DNA of 64,000 nt from contig CAKUAI010000004.1 in assembly GCA_934636245.1 (NCBI GenBank), forward strand, positions 1-64,000. The letters run 5' to 3'. Source of the DNA: an uncultured Coriobacteriales bacterium. Its GTDB lineage: Bacteria > Actinomycetota > Coriobacteriia > Coriobacteriales > UMGS124. A program made the translations under genes and the position numbers. Positions 32,258-41,514 of this stretch are shown here, one piece after another; the first letter of the stretch is position 1, and each line of letters begins with the position of its first letter. The notes beneath the pieces are model-generated. The model did no database searches. It was given only the letters and a program-made list of their open reading frames with translations, and was not told the origin of the DNA.

Positions 32258-32930
32258 GCTTTCCTTCCCTCAGGTCAAGCTTTCCATCGAGAGCGGCCTG
32301 GCGAGTCCCGGCGACACGATTTCGGTGCAGGACACCATTGATGTCGACGCCTTCTCCATCGGTGGGCGCGACCTCAAGGTGAGCGATGGCATCTCGTACG
32401 ATATCGTGCTCACCAATACCGGCGACGGCATTCTTGCCACGGGCATGGCCCGCTTCGAGGCGGACACGGCGTGCGACAGGTGCCTCGGTCCCGCCCATCT
32501 CGACGTCAATGCCGAGATTTCGTGCTATTACCTGCACGAGGAGCCTGAAGATGAGGTGGAGGACGAGAGCGATTTCGGTCTCATCGACGCTTCCGACGGC
32601 ACGGTGGACCTCGGCGAGGCAATCCAGGGCGGCCTTGCCATGGAGATTCCCTATGTGATCACCTGCACCGATGACTGCAAGGGCCTGTGCCCGCAGTGCG
32701 GCGCCAACCTCAACGACGGCCCGTGCGGCTGCGTCATCGTGCATGACCCCGACTTCGATCGACCCAACCCCTTCGCGGCACTGGCTGCCCTCAAGTTCGA
32801 TGATGCCGAGGCCGCCCACGATGTGGACGACCTCGAGGACGTCCTCGATGACGACTCCGACGATTTGGACGACGAGGAGTTCGAAAAGGAGTGGGAGAGC
32901 CGCGAGGCGGAGCAGGGTGAGCCCCGCTAG
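32247..32930 (+). CDS. DUF177/YceD family protein
   Basis: 227 residues. YceD/DUF177 core: MARFEADTACDRCLGPAHLD with its CxxC, and a second cysteine set CPQCGANLNDGPCGC that probably binds zinc. A very acidic C-terminal tail (about 180-227) follows. The family is almost always next to rpmF and is linked to 23S rRNA/large-subunit assembly; rpmF follows here at 33057. ATG 32247 overlaps the preceding gene by 11 bases. Confidence 0.9.
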   Translation: MSNKLSFPQVKLSIESGLASPGDTISVQDTIDVDAFSIGGRDLKVSDGISYDIVLTNTGDGILATGMARFEADTACDRCLGPAHLDVNAEISCYYLHEEPEDEVEDESDFGLIDASDGTVDLGEAIQGGLAMEIPYVITCTDDCKGLCPQCGANLNDGPCGCVIVHDPDFDRPNPFAALAALKFDDAEAAHDVDDLEDVLDDDSDDLDDEEFEKEWESREAEQGEPR

Positions 32931-32963
32931 GTGTGAAGGGGCTGCGCAGGTTCTTTTGACCTT

Positions 32964-32991
32964 TTGAACGTATGGACTTTTGTGTTATTAT
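32964..32991 (+). promoter_or_regulatory. Candidate promoter of rpmF
   Basis: TTGAAC (32964-32969), 16-bp spacer, TATTAT (32986-32991). A CCTCCC/GGGAGG leader hairpin (about 33018-33032) follows before the ribosome site of rpmF. Confidence 0.5.
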
Positions 32992-33056
32992 AACCAACCG
33001 TGCAATGAGCAGTTCGCCCTCCCAGGGGGAGGAGCGAGTTTTAAGAGAGGTACACG

Positions 33057-33236
33057 ATGGCAGTTCCCAAGCGTAAAACCGGTCGTAGCAAGACTCGTTC
33101 GCGTCGTGCCGCGAACACCAAGGTCCAGACGATGCAGACCTGCATCTGCCCCCAGTGCGGCGCCGCTAAGCTCCCTCACCGCGTTTGCCCCACCTGCGGC
33201 ACCTACAAGGGCCGTCAGGTCATCGCAGTCGACTAA
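33057..33236 (+). CDS. rpmF: 50S ribosomal protein L32
   Basis: 59 residues: MAVPKRKTGRSKTRSRRA at the start, then a zinc ribbon with CPQC (Cys31/Cys34) and CPTC (Cys44/Cys47), the normal zinc-binding L32. AAGAGAGG (about 33043) precedes the ATG. A terminator lies 22 bases after the stop, ahead of plsX. Confidence 0.97.
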   Translation: MAVPKRKTGRSKTRSRRAANTKVQTMQTCICPQCGAAKLPHRVCPTCGTYKGRQVIAVD

Positions 33237-33258
33237 CGACTACTCCAGGGTTTGCCCA

Positions 33259-33296
33259 AAGGCCGGCGTTCGCATCTGCGACGTCGGCCTTTTTTG
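33259..33296 (+). terminator. Intrinsic terminator after rpmF
   Basis: 11-bp stem 33259-33269 / 33281-33291 (one G-U pair) with a T-run 33290-33295. Confidence 0.87.
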
Positions 33297-33326
33297 TCCC
33301 TTTTCATTTCAAACGAAAGAAGGAAC

Positions 33327-34334
33327 ATGAGCGCAGAAGACATGAAGGATGCAACCCTTACCTGTGTGTGCGTCGACGCCGCTGGTGGCGACCGTCCCGT
33401 GAGCTGCGTGCTCGAGGGCGTCGCGCTCGCCCTTGAGGCCGATGAGAACCTCAAAGTTGTTCTCACCGGCCCCAGTGACGAGATCGTCCCCTTTGCTGAG
33501 GCCCATGAGCGCTGCGAGGCCCGCCCCACAACGCAGGTCATTGCCATGGAAGAGCATCCCGTGCAGGCGGTGCGTTCCAAGTCCGACTCCAGTATCGTTG
33601 TCGGGTGCAAGCTCGTGCGCGAGGGTGTGGCCGACGGCTTCTTCTCCGCCGGCTCCACGGGTGCCGTCATGACTGCGGCGGTGCTGGGCATCGGCCGCAT
33701 CAAGGGCATCGACCGTCCGGCGCTCACTGCCGTGCTGCCCGGCCCCAAGCCCACGGTCTTCCTCGACCTGGGCGCCAACGCCGACTGCAAGGCCGAGAAC
33801 CTCGTCCAGTTCGCGCAGATGGGCCTTGCCTATGCGCGCATTGTCCTGGATGTCGACGAGCCGCGCGTGGCGCTGCTCAACAACGGCTCCGAGGAGACGA
33901 AGGGCTCGATGTTTGCCCAGGAGTGCCATGCCCGCCTGAAGGAGACTGTGCCTCAGTTCGCCGGCAATGCCGAGGGCAACGACCTGCTTGCAGGCACCTT
34001 CGACGTCATCGTGACCGACGGCTTCACGGGCAACACGGTCCTCAAGGGCCTCGAGGGCATGTCGAAGTTCCTCATGGGCACCATCATGGGTGCCGCAAAG
34101 GCAGACCCCGCCCTCGCCGCCGCGGCCGGCGCCCTCAAGCCTGTCTTCGGCAAGGCCAAGGACGCCCTCAGCGGCGACAAGTACGGCGGAGCCATCCTGC
34201 TCGGCGTCAAGGGTGTCGTTGCCATCGGCCACGGTGCCACCTCGCCCCAGGCGGTCATGAACGGCACGCTGTGCGTCGCCCAAGCCGCCCGTGCCCAGCT
34301 TGTCGACAAGATCGCACAGAGCTGCGGTCGATAG
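33327..34334 (+). CDS. plsX: Phosphate acyltransferase PlsX
   Basis: 335 residues; converts acyl-ACP to acyl-phosphate, the donor for the first acylation in phospholipid synthesis. Motifs: CVCVDAAGGDRPVSCVLEG, FFSAGSTGAVMTAAVLGIGR, FLDLGANADCKAENLVQFA, VTDGFTGNTVLKGLEGM, and GAILLGVKGVVAIGHG. Starts at ATG 33327 with AAGGA upstream. It is followed by rnc in the conserved order, but the acpP gene that often separates them is absent. Confidence 0.95.
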   Translation: MSAEDMKDATLTCVCVDAAGGDRPVSCVLEGVALALEADENLKVVLTGPSDEIVPFAEAHERCEARPTTQVIAMEEHPVQAVRSKSDSSIVVGCKLVREGVADGFFSAGSTGAVMTAAVLGIGRIKGIDRPALTAVLPGPKPTVFLDLGANADCKAENLVQFAQMGLAYARIVLDVDEPRVALLNNGSEETKGSMFAQECHARLKETVPQFAGNAEGNDLLAGTFDVIVTDGFTGNTVLKGLEGMSKFLMGTIMGAAKADPALAAAAGALKPVFGKAKDALSGDKYGGAILLGVKGVVAIGHGATSPQAVMNGTLCVAQAARAQLVDKIAQSCGR

Positions 34335-34346
34335 GGAGGCATCCGT

Positions 34347-35120
34347 ATGTCTACCATCAACGAAAAGCTTCACTTGGCCCAGCAGATCCTGGGCTACCAG
34401 TTCATGGACACCCAGCTTCTGCGCAGCGCAATCACGCACCCCTCCGCCGTGGAGAACAAGCCGGTCACCGCAGGCTACGAGCGTCTCGAGTTCCTCGGCG
34501 ACTCGGTTGTGGGCTTTTTGGTCGCCGACGAGATCTTTCGCAAGTTCCCCGACATCGACGAGGGTGGCCTCACGCGCCTCAAGGTGTCCATCATCTCGGG
34601 CGAGACCCTCTCGAAGGTCGCCCATGAGCGCGGCTTCGAAGACATCATTATCATGGGCCTTTCCGAGAAGGGCACGGGGGCCCGCGGCATGCATTCTGCC
34701 TTGGAGAACGTCTACGAGGCCGTGACGGGCGCCATCTTCATCGACGGCGGCCTTGAGCCTGCCAGGCGTTGGGTGCTCGACACCCTCGGCCCCCTCATGG
34801 TTGCGGGCCGTGCGCTTCCCAAGGAGAACCCCAAGTCGCTGCTGCAGGAGAAGACCCAGGCACAGTTCCGCGAAGCTCCTCGCTACGAGCTTATCAGCGT
34901 GGGCGGCCCGGCCCATGTTCCTGTGTTTACCTGCGACTGTCTGCTTGGCGAGCGCCATGTCGGACGCGGCGTGGGCTCCTCCAAGAAGGAGGCCGAGGCT
35001 GCAGCCGCCCAGGAGGCGCTCAAGAACCTTGGTTACGTCAAGGTCGCAGGCACCGACGAGTCTCCTGTCGTCGAGGACCTCGACGCGCAGGGCGATGCGA
35101 GCCCTACGGACGGGGAGTAG
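34347..35120 (+). CDS. rnc: Ribonuclease III
   Basis: 257 residues; cuts double-stranded RNA, including the rRNA precursor stems. Catalytic signature ERLEFLGDS (45-53), the downstream acidic site in ENVYEAVTGAIFIDGGL, then a double-stranded RNA-binding domain (about 165-235: KSLLQEKTQAQF ... GVGSSKKEAEAAAAQEAL) and a short acidic tail. It starts 12 bases after plsX; smc begins 3 bases after its stop. Confidence 0.96.
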   Translation: MSTINEKLHLAQQILGYQFMDTQLLRSAITHPSAVENKPVTAGYERLEFLGDSVVGFLVADEIFRKFPDIDEGGLTRLKVSIISGETLSKVAHERGFEDIIIMGLSEKGTGARGMHSALENVYEAVTGAIFIDGGLEPARRWVLDTLGPLMVAGRALPKENPKSLLQEKTQAQFREAPRYELISVGGPAHVPVFTCDCLLGERHVGRGVGSSKKEAEAAAAQEALKNLGYVKVAGTDESPVVEDLDAQGDASPTDGE

Positions 35121-35123
35121 CCG

Positions 35124-38100
35124 GTGTATCTCAAGTCGCTCACCCTCAAGGGATTCAAATCGTTCGCAGACAGGGCGCATATGGTGTTCGAGCCGGGTCT
35201 CACGGTTATCGTGGGCCCCAACGGTTCGGGCAAGTCCAACGTCAGCGACGCCATTCGCTGGGTCCTGGGCGAGCAGAGCGCCAAGCAGTTGCGTGGCGCC
35301 GCGATGGAAGACGTCGTGTTCGCGGGTTCTTCGGCCCGCAAGCCCGTAGGTATGGCTGAGGTCGACCTGACGCTCGACAACTCAGATCACGTGCTGCCCG
35401 TCGACTTCGAGGAGGTCGTGGTCACCCGCCGCATGTATCGCTCCGGCGAGAGCGAATACCTCATCAACGGCGCCCCCGCCCGTCTGCTTGATATCACCGA
35501 CATCCTGCATGACACGGGCCTGGGCAAGGAGACGCACTCCATCATTGGACAGGGCAAGCTTGACTCCATTCTTGCCAGCAAGCCTGAGGAGCGCCGCGCC
35601 CTCATCGAAGAAGCGGCGGGCATCTCCAAGCACAAGCGTCGCCGCGAGCGCTCGCTCAAGCGTCTGGAAAGCATGGAGAGCCACCTGCAGCGCGTCCTTG
35701 ACGTGCAGAAAGAGGTCTCCCGCCAGCTCAAGCCCCTGGAGCGCCAGGTTGACAAGGCCAAACGTGCCTCGGAGATTTCCGAGCGCGCTCGAGAGCTGCG
35801 CTGCATCCTCGCTGTGGACGACCTGCGTCGCCTGCAGGCTCGCTGGGACGAGGTGCAGCGTGCCGAGCGCGAGCGTTCTTCGGAGCGCGACGTGACCAAC
35901 GCCGTGGTGGTCCAGCGCACCCAGGAGCTCGATAATCTGCGATTGCTGCTTGAGGAAAAGGGCATCTTTGCCGGCGACCTGTCCGAGCAGCGCCGTCGCG
36001 GCCAGCTTGTCTGCGAGAAGCTCGAGGGCTCGTTGCGCCTTCTCGACGAGAAGGGCCGCAGCATGGCCCAGCGCACAAGTCAGCTCTCCTCGCTTGTGGC
36101 CGACGACGAGGCCCGCGGCAAACAGATTCTCGAAGAGTGCGAGCGGTCACGCGTAGACTATGACGAAGCCATGGCGGCGCTCAAGACGCTGCGCGAGCGT
36201 TCCAGCGAGACGAAGCAGGCGGTGGATGCCGCGCGCAAGGTGCGACGCAAGGCCGAGGAGGAACTCGACCGCGCCCGTTCAAACTATCGTGCCACTCAGC
36301 GCGACCGCGACATGTGCGCAGTGGCGCTTGCCAAGGCGCAGGACGCCGTGAAGAACGCCGAGGTACAAGACGGAATCTTTGCCACGCGCGCCAATCAGCT
36401 CGATGAGACCATCACCCAGCTCGCCTCGCAGCTCTCCCAGGCCACTGAGAAGCTCGACACGTGCCGGACGGCAATCGAGAGTGCGCGCCGCGAGCAGGAG
36501 TCCGCGGCCATTGCGTTCAAGCAGGCCAAGGATGCCCTTGCCAGCGCTCAAGCAGAAGCTGCCGAGGCCCAGCGTGCCTTGGCAAGCGCTGAGGCGCGTG
36601 CAAGCGCGGCTCGAGAGACGGTCATGCAGGCCGAGAACTCCGTGCCGCTCGCCAAGCGCCTGTGCTCCGACGCGGCTGCGAAGGCCTGCGCAGCCAGGAC
36701 GAGCGAGGTTCTCAATGTCCCTGGCGAGCTCGAAGGCCTGGTCGAGCGCCTTCTGGGCGATGGCCTTACCGGCTTTGTTGTTAACGGTGCAGAGGGTCTT
36801 GTGGGTCTGGGCCAAGCGGCTCAACGCCTTGCGGCTGACTCTGCCGGCACCATCCATATCGTTGAGGCGGCATTTGAGGCCCCGCAGCCCGAAGGCGAGG
36901 GCGTGCCTGGTTATCGCTTGCTCGACCGTGTCTCGACGCGTCCCGGTTTTGAGTCGGTGGCCCGTGCTTACTTGCAGGACGTCTGGGTGGTGGGCAGTGT
37001 CGAGGAGGCGTGCCGCGCCGCGGCGCTTTTCCCGCAGCTGCGCTTTGCCACGCCCGACGGCGCCGTTGCCTCTCGGGGCGGCTTGCTTGATGTGGGCAAG
37101 GTTGGCTCGAGCTCGCAGAGCCTGTTTGAGCGTCGTCGTGTGCTTTCGGAGCTTGAGGAGGGCCTGCCTCGCCTGCGCGAGGACCTCGCCTCTGCGCGCG
37201 CGGCTCAAGAGGCGGCGGAGGCCCAACTTTCTCAGGCGCGCGATGCCCAGGCAAACGCCTCCACCCAGGTGGCTCGCCTTACTGGTGAGGAGCGTTCCTG
37301 CACCTCCGAGGTTGCGCGTCTTGAAAAGGCGTGCGCGGCAAGCAAAGCCGAGCTCGAGGGCGTGAACAAGAAGCGCGAGGAGGCTCGCGAGAAGTCCAAG
37401 CAGGCCTTCACTGAGCTGACCCGCCAGCAGGAGCGTCTCAACCTGCTCGTTAAGATGCTCGAGGACGCCGAGTCGCTGCGCATTCAGCTTGAGGAGGCGT
37501 TCGATGACGCGCGTCGTTCTGAACGTCTGGCGCATGAGGACGCCAACAACGTACAGCTTGAACTTGCCCGCGTGCAGGAGCGTTCGAACTCCCTGCAGCG
37601 CGGCAACGACCGCCTTGAGCGCGAAGGTGCCGAGTTGGCACAGCGCATCACGGAGTCCCGTGCAAGCCTGCGCACCCTCAAGGTGACCTCGCAGCGTGTC
37701 GAGCCCCTGCGCGCCCAGATTGCGGCGCTTCTCGATGCTGCTCGCGCCGTGGGCGTCACGCTCAATGACCGCGCCAGTCTCGCCGAGGCCGACTCCGCTC
37801 AAATCAAGGAGACGATCGACGCTGCCAAGGCTGCTGTGACCCAGGCCGAGGAGGCGCGCACCCGCGCCACGTCGGCCCTGGCCGACATTCGCGTGCAAAA
37901 AGGCCGCCTGGAGGTTCAGGTGGACCAGGCGGTGAAGTCCATCACCTCGCAGCCTGGCGTCGTGCTCGAAGAGGCGCTTGAGCTTCCCGAGCCCGAGGAC
38001 CGCGAGGCCGATGCGCGCGAGCTTCAGCGTCTCGAGCGCCAGCTTGCCGAGATCGGTCCTGTCAACCAGGTCGCCTTCGACGAATACGAGACCCTCAAGG

Positions 38101-38651
38101 CTCGTTCGGACTACCTGTCCGCCCAGGTTGAGGACTTGCAGCATGCTCGCAGCGACCTGCGCAAGATTCTCGCGGCTATCGACCGCAAGATGCGCGACGG
38201 TTTCCTCGAGGCCTTCGACACGGTCAACAAGAACTTCGGCGAGATGTTCGGCCTGCTCTTCCCGGGCGGTCAGGGTCATTTGGAGATGACCGACCCCGAG
38301 GACCCCTCCTCCACCGGTATTGAGGTCGTTGCCCAACCCCGCGGCAAGCGCGTCACGAAGATGTCGTTGCTGTCGGGTGGCGAGCGTTCTCTCACGGCAC
38401 TCGGCCTGCTCTTCGCCGTGTACAAGACCCGCTCGGTTCCCTTCTATGTGCTCGACGAGGTGGAAGCCGCTCTTGACGACTCCAACCTCGACAGGCTGCT
38501 GGGCGCCATTGAGCGCCTGCGCACGAACACGCAGCTTATTGTCATCTCTCACCAGAGGCGTACCATGGAGGCAGCCGACGTGCTCTACGGTGTCTCGATG
38601 AAGTCCGACGGTGTCAGTCAGGTAATTTCTCAGAAGCTCGAACGCAAGTAG
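35124..38651 (+). CDS. smc: Chromosome segregation ATPase SMC
   Basis: 1175 residues, normal length for bacterial SMC. N-terminal head with Walker A GPNGSGKSN (31-39), two long coiled coils (about 170-480 and 665-1000) around a hinge (about 525-650: NVPGELEGLVERLLGDGLTG ...), and a C-terminal head with the signature LSGGERSLTALGLLFAVYK and Walker B VLDEVEAALDDSN. It organises and compacts the chromosome with ScpA/ScpB, which are not in this window. GTG start 3 bases after rnc. Confidence 0.96.
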   Translation: MYLKSLTLKGFKSFADRAHMVFEPGLTVIVGPNGSGKSNVSDAIRWVLGEQSAKQLRGAAMEDVVFAGSSARKPVGMAEVDLTLDNSDHVLPVDFEEVVVTRRMYRSGESEYLINGAPARLLDITDILHDTGLGKETHSIIGQGKLDSILASKPEERRALIEEAAGISKHKRRRERSLKRLESMESHLQRVLDVQKEVSRQLKPLERQVDKAKRASEISERARELRCILAVDDLRRLQARWDEVQRAERERSSERDVTNAVVVQRTQELDNLRLLLEEKGIFAGDLSEQRRRGQLVCEKLEGSLRLLDEKGRSMAQRTSQLSSLVADDEARGKQILEECERSRVDYDEAMAALKTLRERSSETKQAVDAARKVRRKAEEELDRARSNYRATQRDRDMCAVALAKAQDAVKNAEVQDGIFATRANQLDETITQLASQLSQATEKLDTCRTAIESARREQESAAIAFKQAKDALASAQAEAAEAQRALASAEARASAARETVMQAENSVPLAKRLCSDAAAKACAARTSEVLNVPGELEGLVERLLGDGLTGFVVNGAEGLVGLGQAAQRLAADSAGTIHIVEAAFEAPQPEGEGVPGYRLLDRVSTRPGFESVARAYLQDVWVVGSVEEACRAAALFPQLRFATPDGAVASRGGLLDVGKVGSSSQSLFERRRVLSELEEGLPRLREDLASARAAQEAAEAQLSQARDAQANASTQVARLTGEERSCTSEVARLEKACAASKAELEGVNKKREEAREKSKQAFTELTRQQERLNLLVKMLEDAESLRIQLEEAFDDARRSERLAHEDANNVQLELARVQERSNSLQRGNDRLEREGAELAQRITESRASLRTLKVTSQRVEPLRAQIAALLDAARAVGVTLNDRASLAEADSAQIKETIDAAKAAVTQAEEARTRATSALADIRVQKGRLEVQVDQAVKSITSQPGVVLEEALELPEPEDREADARELQRLERQLAEIGPVNQVAFDEYETLKARSDYLSAQVEDLQHARSDLRKILAAIDRKMRDGFLEAFDTVNKNFGEMFGLLFPGGQGHLEMTDPEDPSSTGIEVVAQPRGKRVTKMSLLSGGERSLTALGLLFAVYKTRSVPFYVLDEVEAALDDSNLDRLLGAIERLRTNTQLIVISHQRRTMEAADVLYGVSMKSDGVSQVISQKLERK

Positions 38652-38670
38652 CGAAAGGCGGTGTGGCCGC

Positions 38671-39585
38671 ATGGGTTGGTTCCAACGGCTCTCAGAGGGC
38701 CTCAACAAGACGAGGAAGAAGATCTCCGGCGAGCTCAACGTGCTCTTCGAGATTGGTCCGCAGGTAGGCGACGAGTTTTGGGACGACCTTGAGGCGACCC
38801 TGCTCATGGCTGACATCGGCGTGGGCGCCACCGACCAAGTTGTCACGCGTCTGCGCGAGCGTTCCCAGCGTGAGTCGCTCACCGGTGTGCGCGAGGTCAA
38901 GGAGGCGCTTGTGGAGCTTCTTGCTGAGGCGTTCACGCAAGCCGAGTCCGACCCCATAGCCGCCAACCCTTCGTGCGTGCTCTTTGTGGGCGTCAACGGC
39001 GCGGGCAAGACTACTACGGTGGGCAAGATCGCCTCCGAGGCCAAGCAACTAGGTCGCAAGCCCATCATCGGCAGCGCAGACACCTTCCGCGCCGCTGCCA
39101 TTGAGCAGCTTGAGGTTTGGGGCGAGCGCGCCAACGTCGAGGTCATCAAGCGCGAGCGCGGTGCCGACCCGGCAAGCGTGTGCTACGACACCATCGAAGC
39201 CGCCGAGCACACGGGGGCCGACCTCGTGCTCATCGACACGGCGGGGCGCCTGCACACCTCCACCGACCTGCTGCACGAGCTTGGCAAGGTCGTACAGGTC
39301 ACGAGGAAGCGCGCGGGCATGCCTGTCTCGGTTGTGCTGGTCATCGATTCGACCACGGGTCAAAACGGCCTCAACCAGGCCAAGGAGTTCAACCGCGCAC
39401 TGGGTCTGGACGGCGTCATCATGACGAAGCTCGATGGCACGGCGAAGGGCGGCATCGCGCTTGCGGTGAGCCACGACCTGGGCCTTCCCATCCTTCGCGT
39501 CGGTGTGGGCGAGTCCATCGAGGACCTGCGTCCCTTCGATGCCCATGAGTTCGCGCGCGCCCTCATCACGGGCGAGGAGGAGTAA
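38671..39585 (+). CDS. ftsY: Signal recognition particle receptor FtsY
   Basis: 304-residue SRP receptor GTPase that docks ribosome-SRP complexes at the membrane. N-domain helices (to about 95), P-loop GVNGAGKTTT (107-116), DTFRAAAIEQLEVW, IDTAGRLHTS, and TKLDGTAKGG. It lacks the long acidic A-domain of E. coli FtsY, as in most Gram-positive bacteria. Follows smc in the usual order and precedes ffh by 6 bases. Confidence 0.96.
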   Translation: MGWFQRLSEGLNKTRKKISGELNVLFEIGPQVGDEFWDDLEATLLMADIGVGATDQVVTRLRERSQRESLTGVREVKEALVELLAEAFTQAESDPIAANPSCVLFVGVNGAGKTTTVGKIASEAKQLGRKPIIGSADTFRAAAIEQLEVWGERANVEVIKRERGADPASVCYDTIEAAEHTGADLVLIDTAGRLHTSTDLLHELGKVVQVTRKRAGMPVSVVLVIDSTTGQNGLNQAKEFNRALGLDGVIMTKLDGTAKGGIALAVSHDLGLPILRVGVGESIEDLRPFDAHEFARALITGEEE

Positions 39586-39591
39586 GCCACC

Positions 39592-41037
39592 ATGGCAATG
39601 TTTGAGAGCCTTTCTAATCGCCTGCAGGACACCTTCGAGGGTCTGCGCGGCAAGGGAAAGCTGAATGAAGCCGACATCGATGCGGCGATGCGCGAAGTGC
39701 GCATGGCCTTGCTTGAGGCCGACGTCAACTTCAAGGTCGTCAAGGAGTTCGTCGCCAAGTGCAAGGCTCGCTGTCTGACCAGCGAGGTGCTCGAGTCGCT
39801 GTCGCCTGCGCAAAACGTCGTTAAGATTGTGCTCGACGAGCTTACGGAACTTCTTGGCTCTACGGAGAGCCGCCTGGTGCTCACGAGCCGCATCCCCAAC
39901 GTCATCATGCTCGTGGGTCTGCAGGGTTCGGGTAAGACGACGGCTGCGGCCAAGCTTGCTCTGCTGCTCAAGTCCCAGGGTCATGCGCCTTTGCTTGCGG
40001 CCTGCGACGTGTATCGTCCCGCCGCTGCCGATCAGCTCGAGACGCTTGGCGGCGAGCTTGGCGTCAAGGTCTACCGCGGCGACGGCAAGCATCCTGTCGA
40101 CATCGCCAAGGGTGCCATTCGCGCCGCAATCGACGACATGAAGGATGTCGTTATCGTCGACACCGCGGGTCGCTTGCAAATCGACGAGACGATGATGAAG
40201 GAGGCCGCCGACATCAAGGCGGCCGTCAAGCCCGACCAGATTCTTATGGTCGTGGACTCCATGACCGGCCAGGACATCGTCAACGTCGTACAGGTGTTTG
40301 CCGAGCGCGTCGACTTCGACGGCGTCATCATGACCAAGCTCGACGGTGACTCGCGCGGCGGCGGTGCCCTGTCGGTGCGCAGCGTTACCGGCAAGCCCAT
40401 CAAGTTCATCTCCACCGGCGAGAAGCCCGACCAGTTCCAGGTGTTCTATCCCGAGCGCATGGCTCGCCGCATCCTGGGCATGGGCGACATGATCTCCATC
40501 ATCGAGAAGGCCCAGCAGCAGGTTGACGAAGAGCAGGCTCAGGCCGCCGAACGCATGCTCAACCAGGGCCTCACTTTCGACGACTTCCTGATGCAGATGA
40601 AGTCGATTAAGAAGATGGGTGGTTTCACCTCGATCCTGTCGGCGCTTCCCGGTGGCGATCGCCTTATGCAGAAGGCCGATGGGCAGATTGATGACTCCAT
40701 CATGGACAAGACCGAGGCCATCATCATGTCCATGACCAAGGAGGAGCGTGCCAAACCCCGTATCATCAACGGCAGCCGCCGCGCCCGTATCGCCAAGGGT
40801 GCAGGCGTCGAGGTCTACGACGTCAACAGCCTCATCAAGCAGTTTGATCAGACGAACAAGATGATGAGCAAGCTGCGTTCCGCCAGCAACCAGCCTCAGG
40901 GTAAAGGTAAGGGTAAAGGTAAGAACAAAGGTCGCAACAGCATGAAGTCGCTTGGCCGCATGATGGGCGGCTTGGGCGGCATGAACCCGGGGGATATGGC
41001 GCAGATGCAGAAAATGATGCGCGACATGATGAAGTAG
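39592..41037 (+). CDS. ffh: Signal recognition particle protein Ffh
   Basis: 481 residues. N-domain, G-domain with GLQGSGKTTAAAKLA (from 109), DVYRPAAADQLETL, DTAGRLQID and TKLDGDSRGGGALS, then the methionine-rich M-domain (about 300-435) that binds 4.5S RNA and signal sequences. A Gly-Lys tail sits at about 437-448, encoded by a GGTAAR hexanucleotide tract (40900-40923), followed by a Met/Gly-rich end. The ylxM gene often found between ftsY and ffh is absent. Repeat-family copies A and B follow immediately after the stop. Confidence 0.96.
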   Translation: MAMFESLSNRLQDTFEGLRGKGKLNEADIDAAMREVRMALLEADVNFKVVKEFVAKCKARCLTSEVLESLSPAQNVVKIVLDELTELLGSTESRLVLTSRIPNVIMLVGLQGSGKTTAAAKLALLLKSQGHAPLLAACDVYRPAAADQLETLGGELGVKVYRGDGKHPVDIAKGAIRAAIDDMKDVVIVDTAGRLQIDETMMKEAADIKAAVKPDQILMVVDSMTGQDIVNVVQVFAERVDFDGVIMTKLDGDSRGGGALSVRSVTGKPIKFISTGEKPDQFQVFYPERMARRILGMGDMISIIEKAQQQVDEEQAQAAERMLNQGLTFDDFLMQMKSIKKMGGFTSILSALPGGDRLMQKADGQIDDSIMDKTEAIIMSMTKEERAKPRIINGSRRARIAKGAGVEVYDVNSLIKQFDQTNKMMSKLRSASNQPQGKGKGKGKNKGRNSMKSLGRMMGGLGGMNPGDMAQMQKMMRDMMK

Positions 41038-41047
41038 GGCTCCCGGA

Positions 41048-41146
41048 GGGGCGCCGCATTGCCTCAGTGCTCAGACAGTCCTCGCAATAAGGCCGCTCAT
41101 GCGGCCTTATTGCTGCGGAACTGCGCCTGAGGCAAAGCGGCGCCCC
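41048..41146. repeat. Hairpin repeat family, copy A
   Basis: 99-base imperfect palindrome starting 10 bases after the ffh stop. Outer arms 41048-41067 / 41127-41146 pair over nearly their whole 20 bp. The conserved loop strands TGCTCAGACAGTCCTCG (41068-41084) and CTGCGGAACTGCGC (41113-41126) surround a perfect 12-bp inner stem (41085-41096 / 41101-41112). The flank GGGCTCCCGGAGGG is shared with copy C. Strand and function unknown; no U-run. Confidence 0.8.
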
Positions 41147-41207
41147 AGCGCGCTACGGCATCATGATCGGTTGAGGGCCGAAGGGCGGGGGCTTGCGGGG
41201 TTCACGG

Positions 41208-41306
41208 GGCTCCGCGGTGTTCCTCAGTGCTCAGACAGTCCTCGCAAAAAAGCCGCGTGGGCGGCATTATTGCTGCGGAACTGCGCCTGAGGAACATCGC
41301 GGAGCC
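41208..41306. repeat. Hairpin repeat family, copy B (tandem to A)
   Basis: Exactly 160 bases downstream of copy A by loop position (41228 versus 41068). Outer arms 41208-41227 / 41287-41306 pair over 20 bp with one G-U, using a sequence different from copy A. The loop strands are identical to copy A. The inner stem has two mismatches. The 3' flank (CGCGCT ... CCATGA ... CGG) also resembles that of copy A, so the duplicated unit is larger than the hairpin. The rest of this 477-bp spacer (41307-41514) holds a GGTAGC/GCTACC dyad (41419-41446) and no gene I can support. Confidence 0.8.
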
Positions 41307-41514
41307 TTGCGCGCTGCTATGCCATGAGCGGCTTGAAGTTCAAAGGTATGGCGCATGCGGGATGGTGTTCGGGAAAATGCGGTTGTTTAATCTGCCGTTT
41401 GCTCAAGTATGAGTTGAGGGTAGCAATTCTGCGGGTTTAAGCTACCTATAAGGTTTGAGTTTAGAGTTATGGATGAGAGTGGGGTGCGTGGGCGTGACTA
41501 AGGGATGTGTGCCG

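Noticed and set aside
41038..41454. Insertion sequence remnant after ffh
   Set aside because: No transposase fragment and no clear target-site duplication could be seen; the palindromes carry conserved loops rather than terminal repeats.
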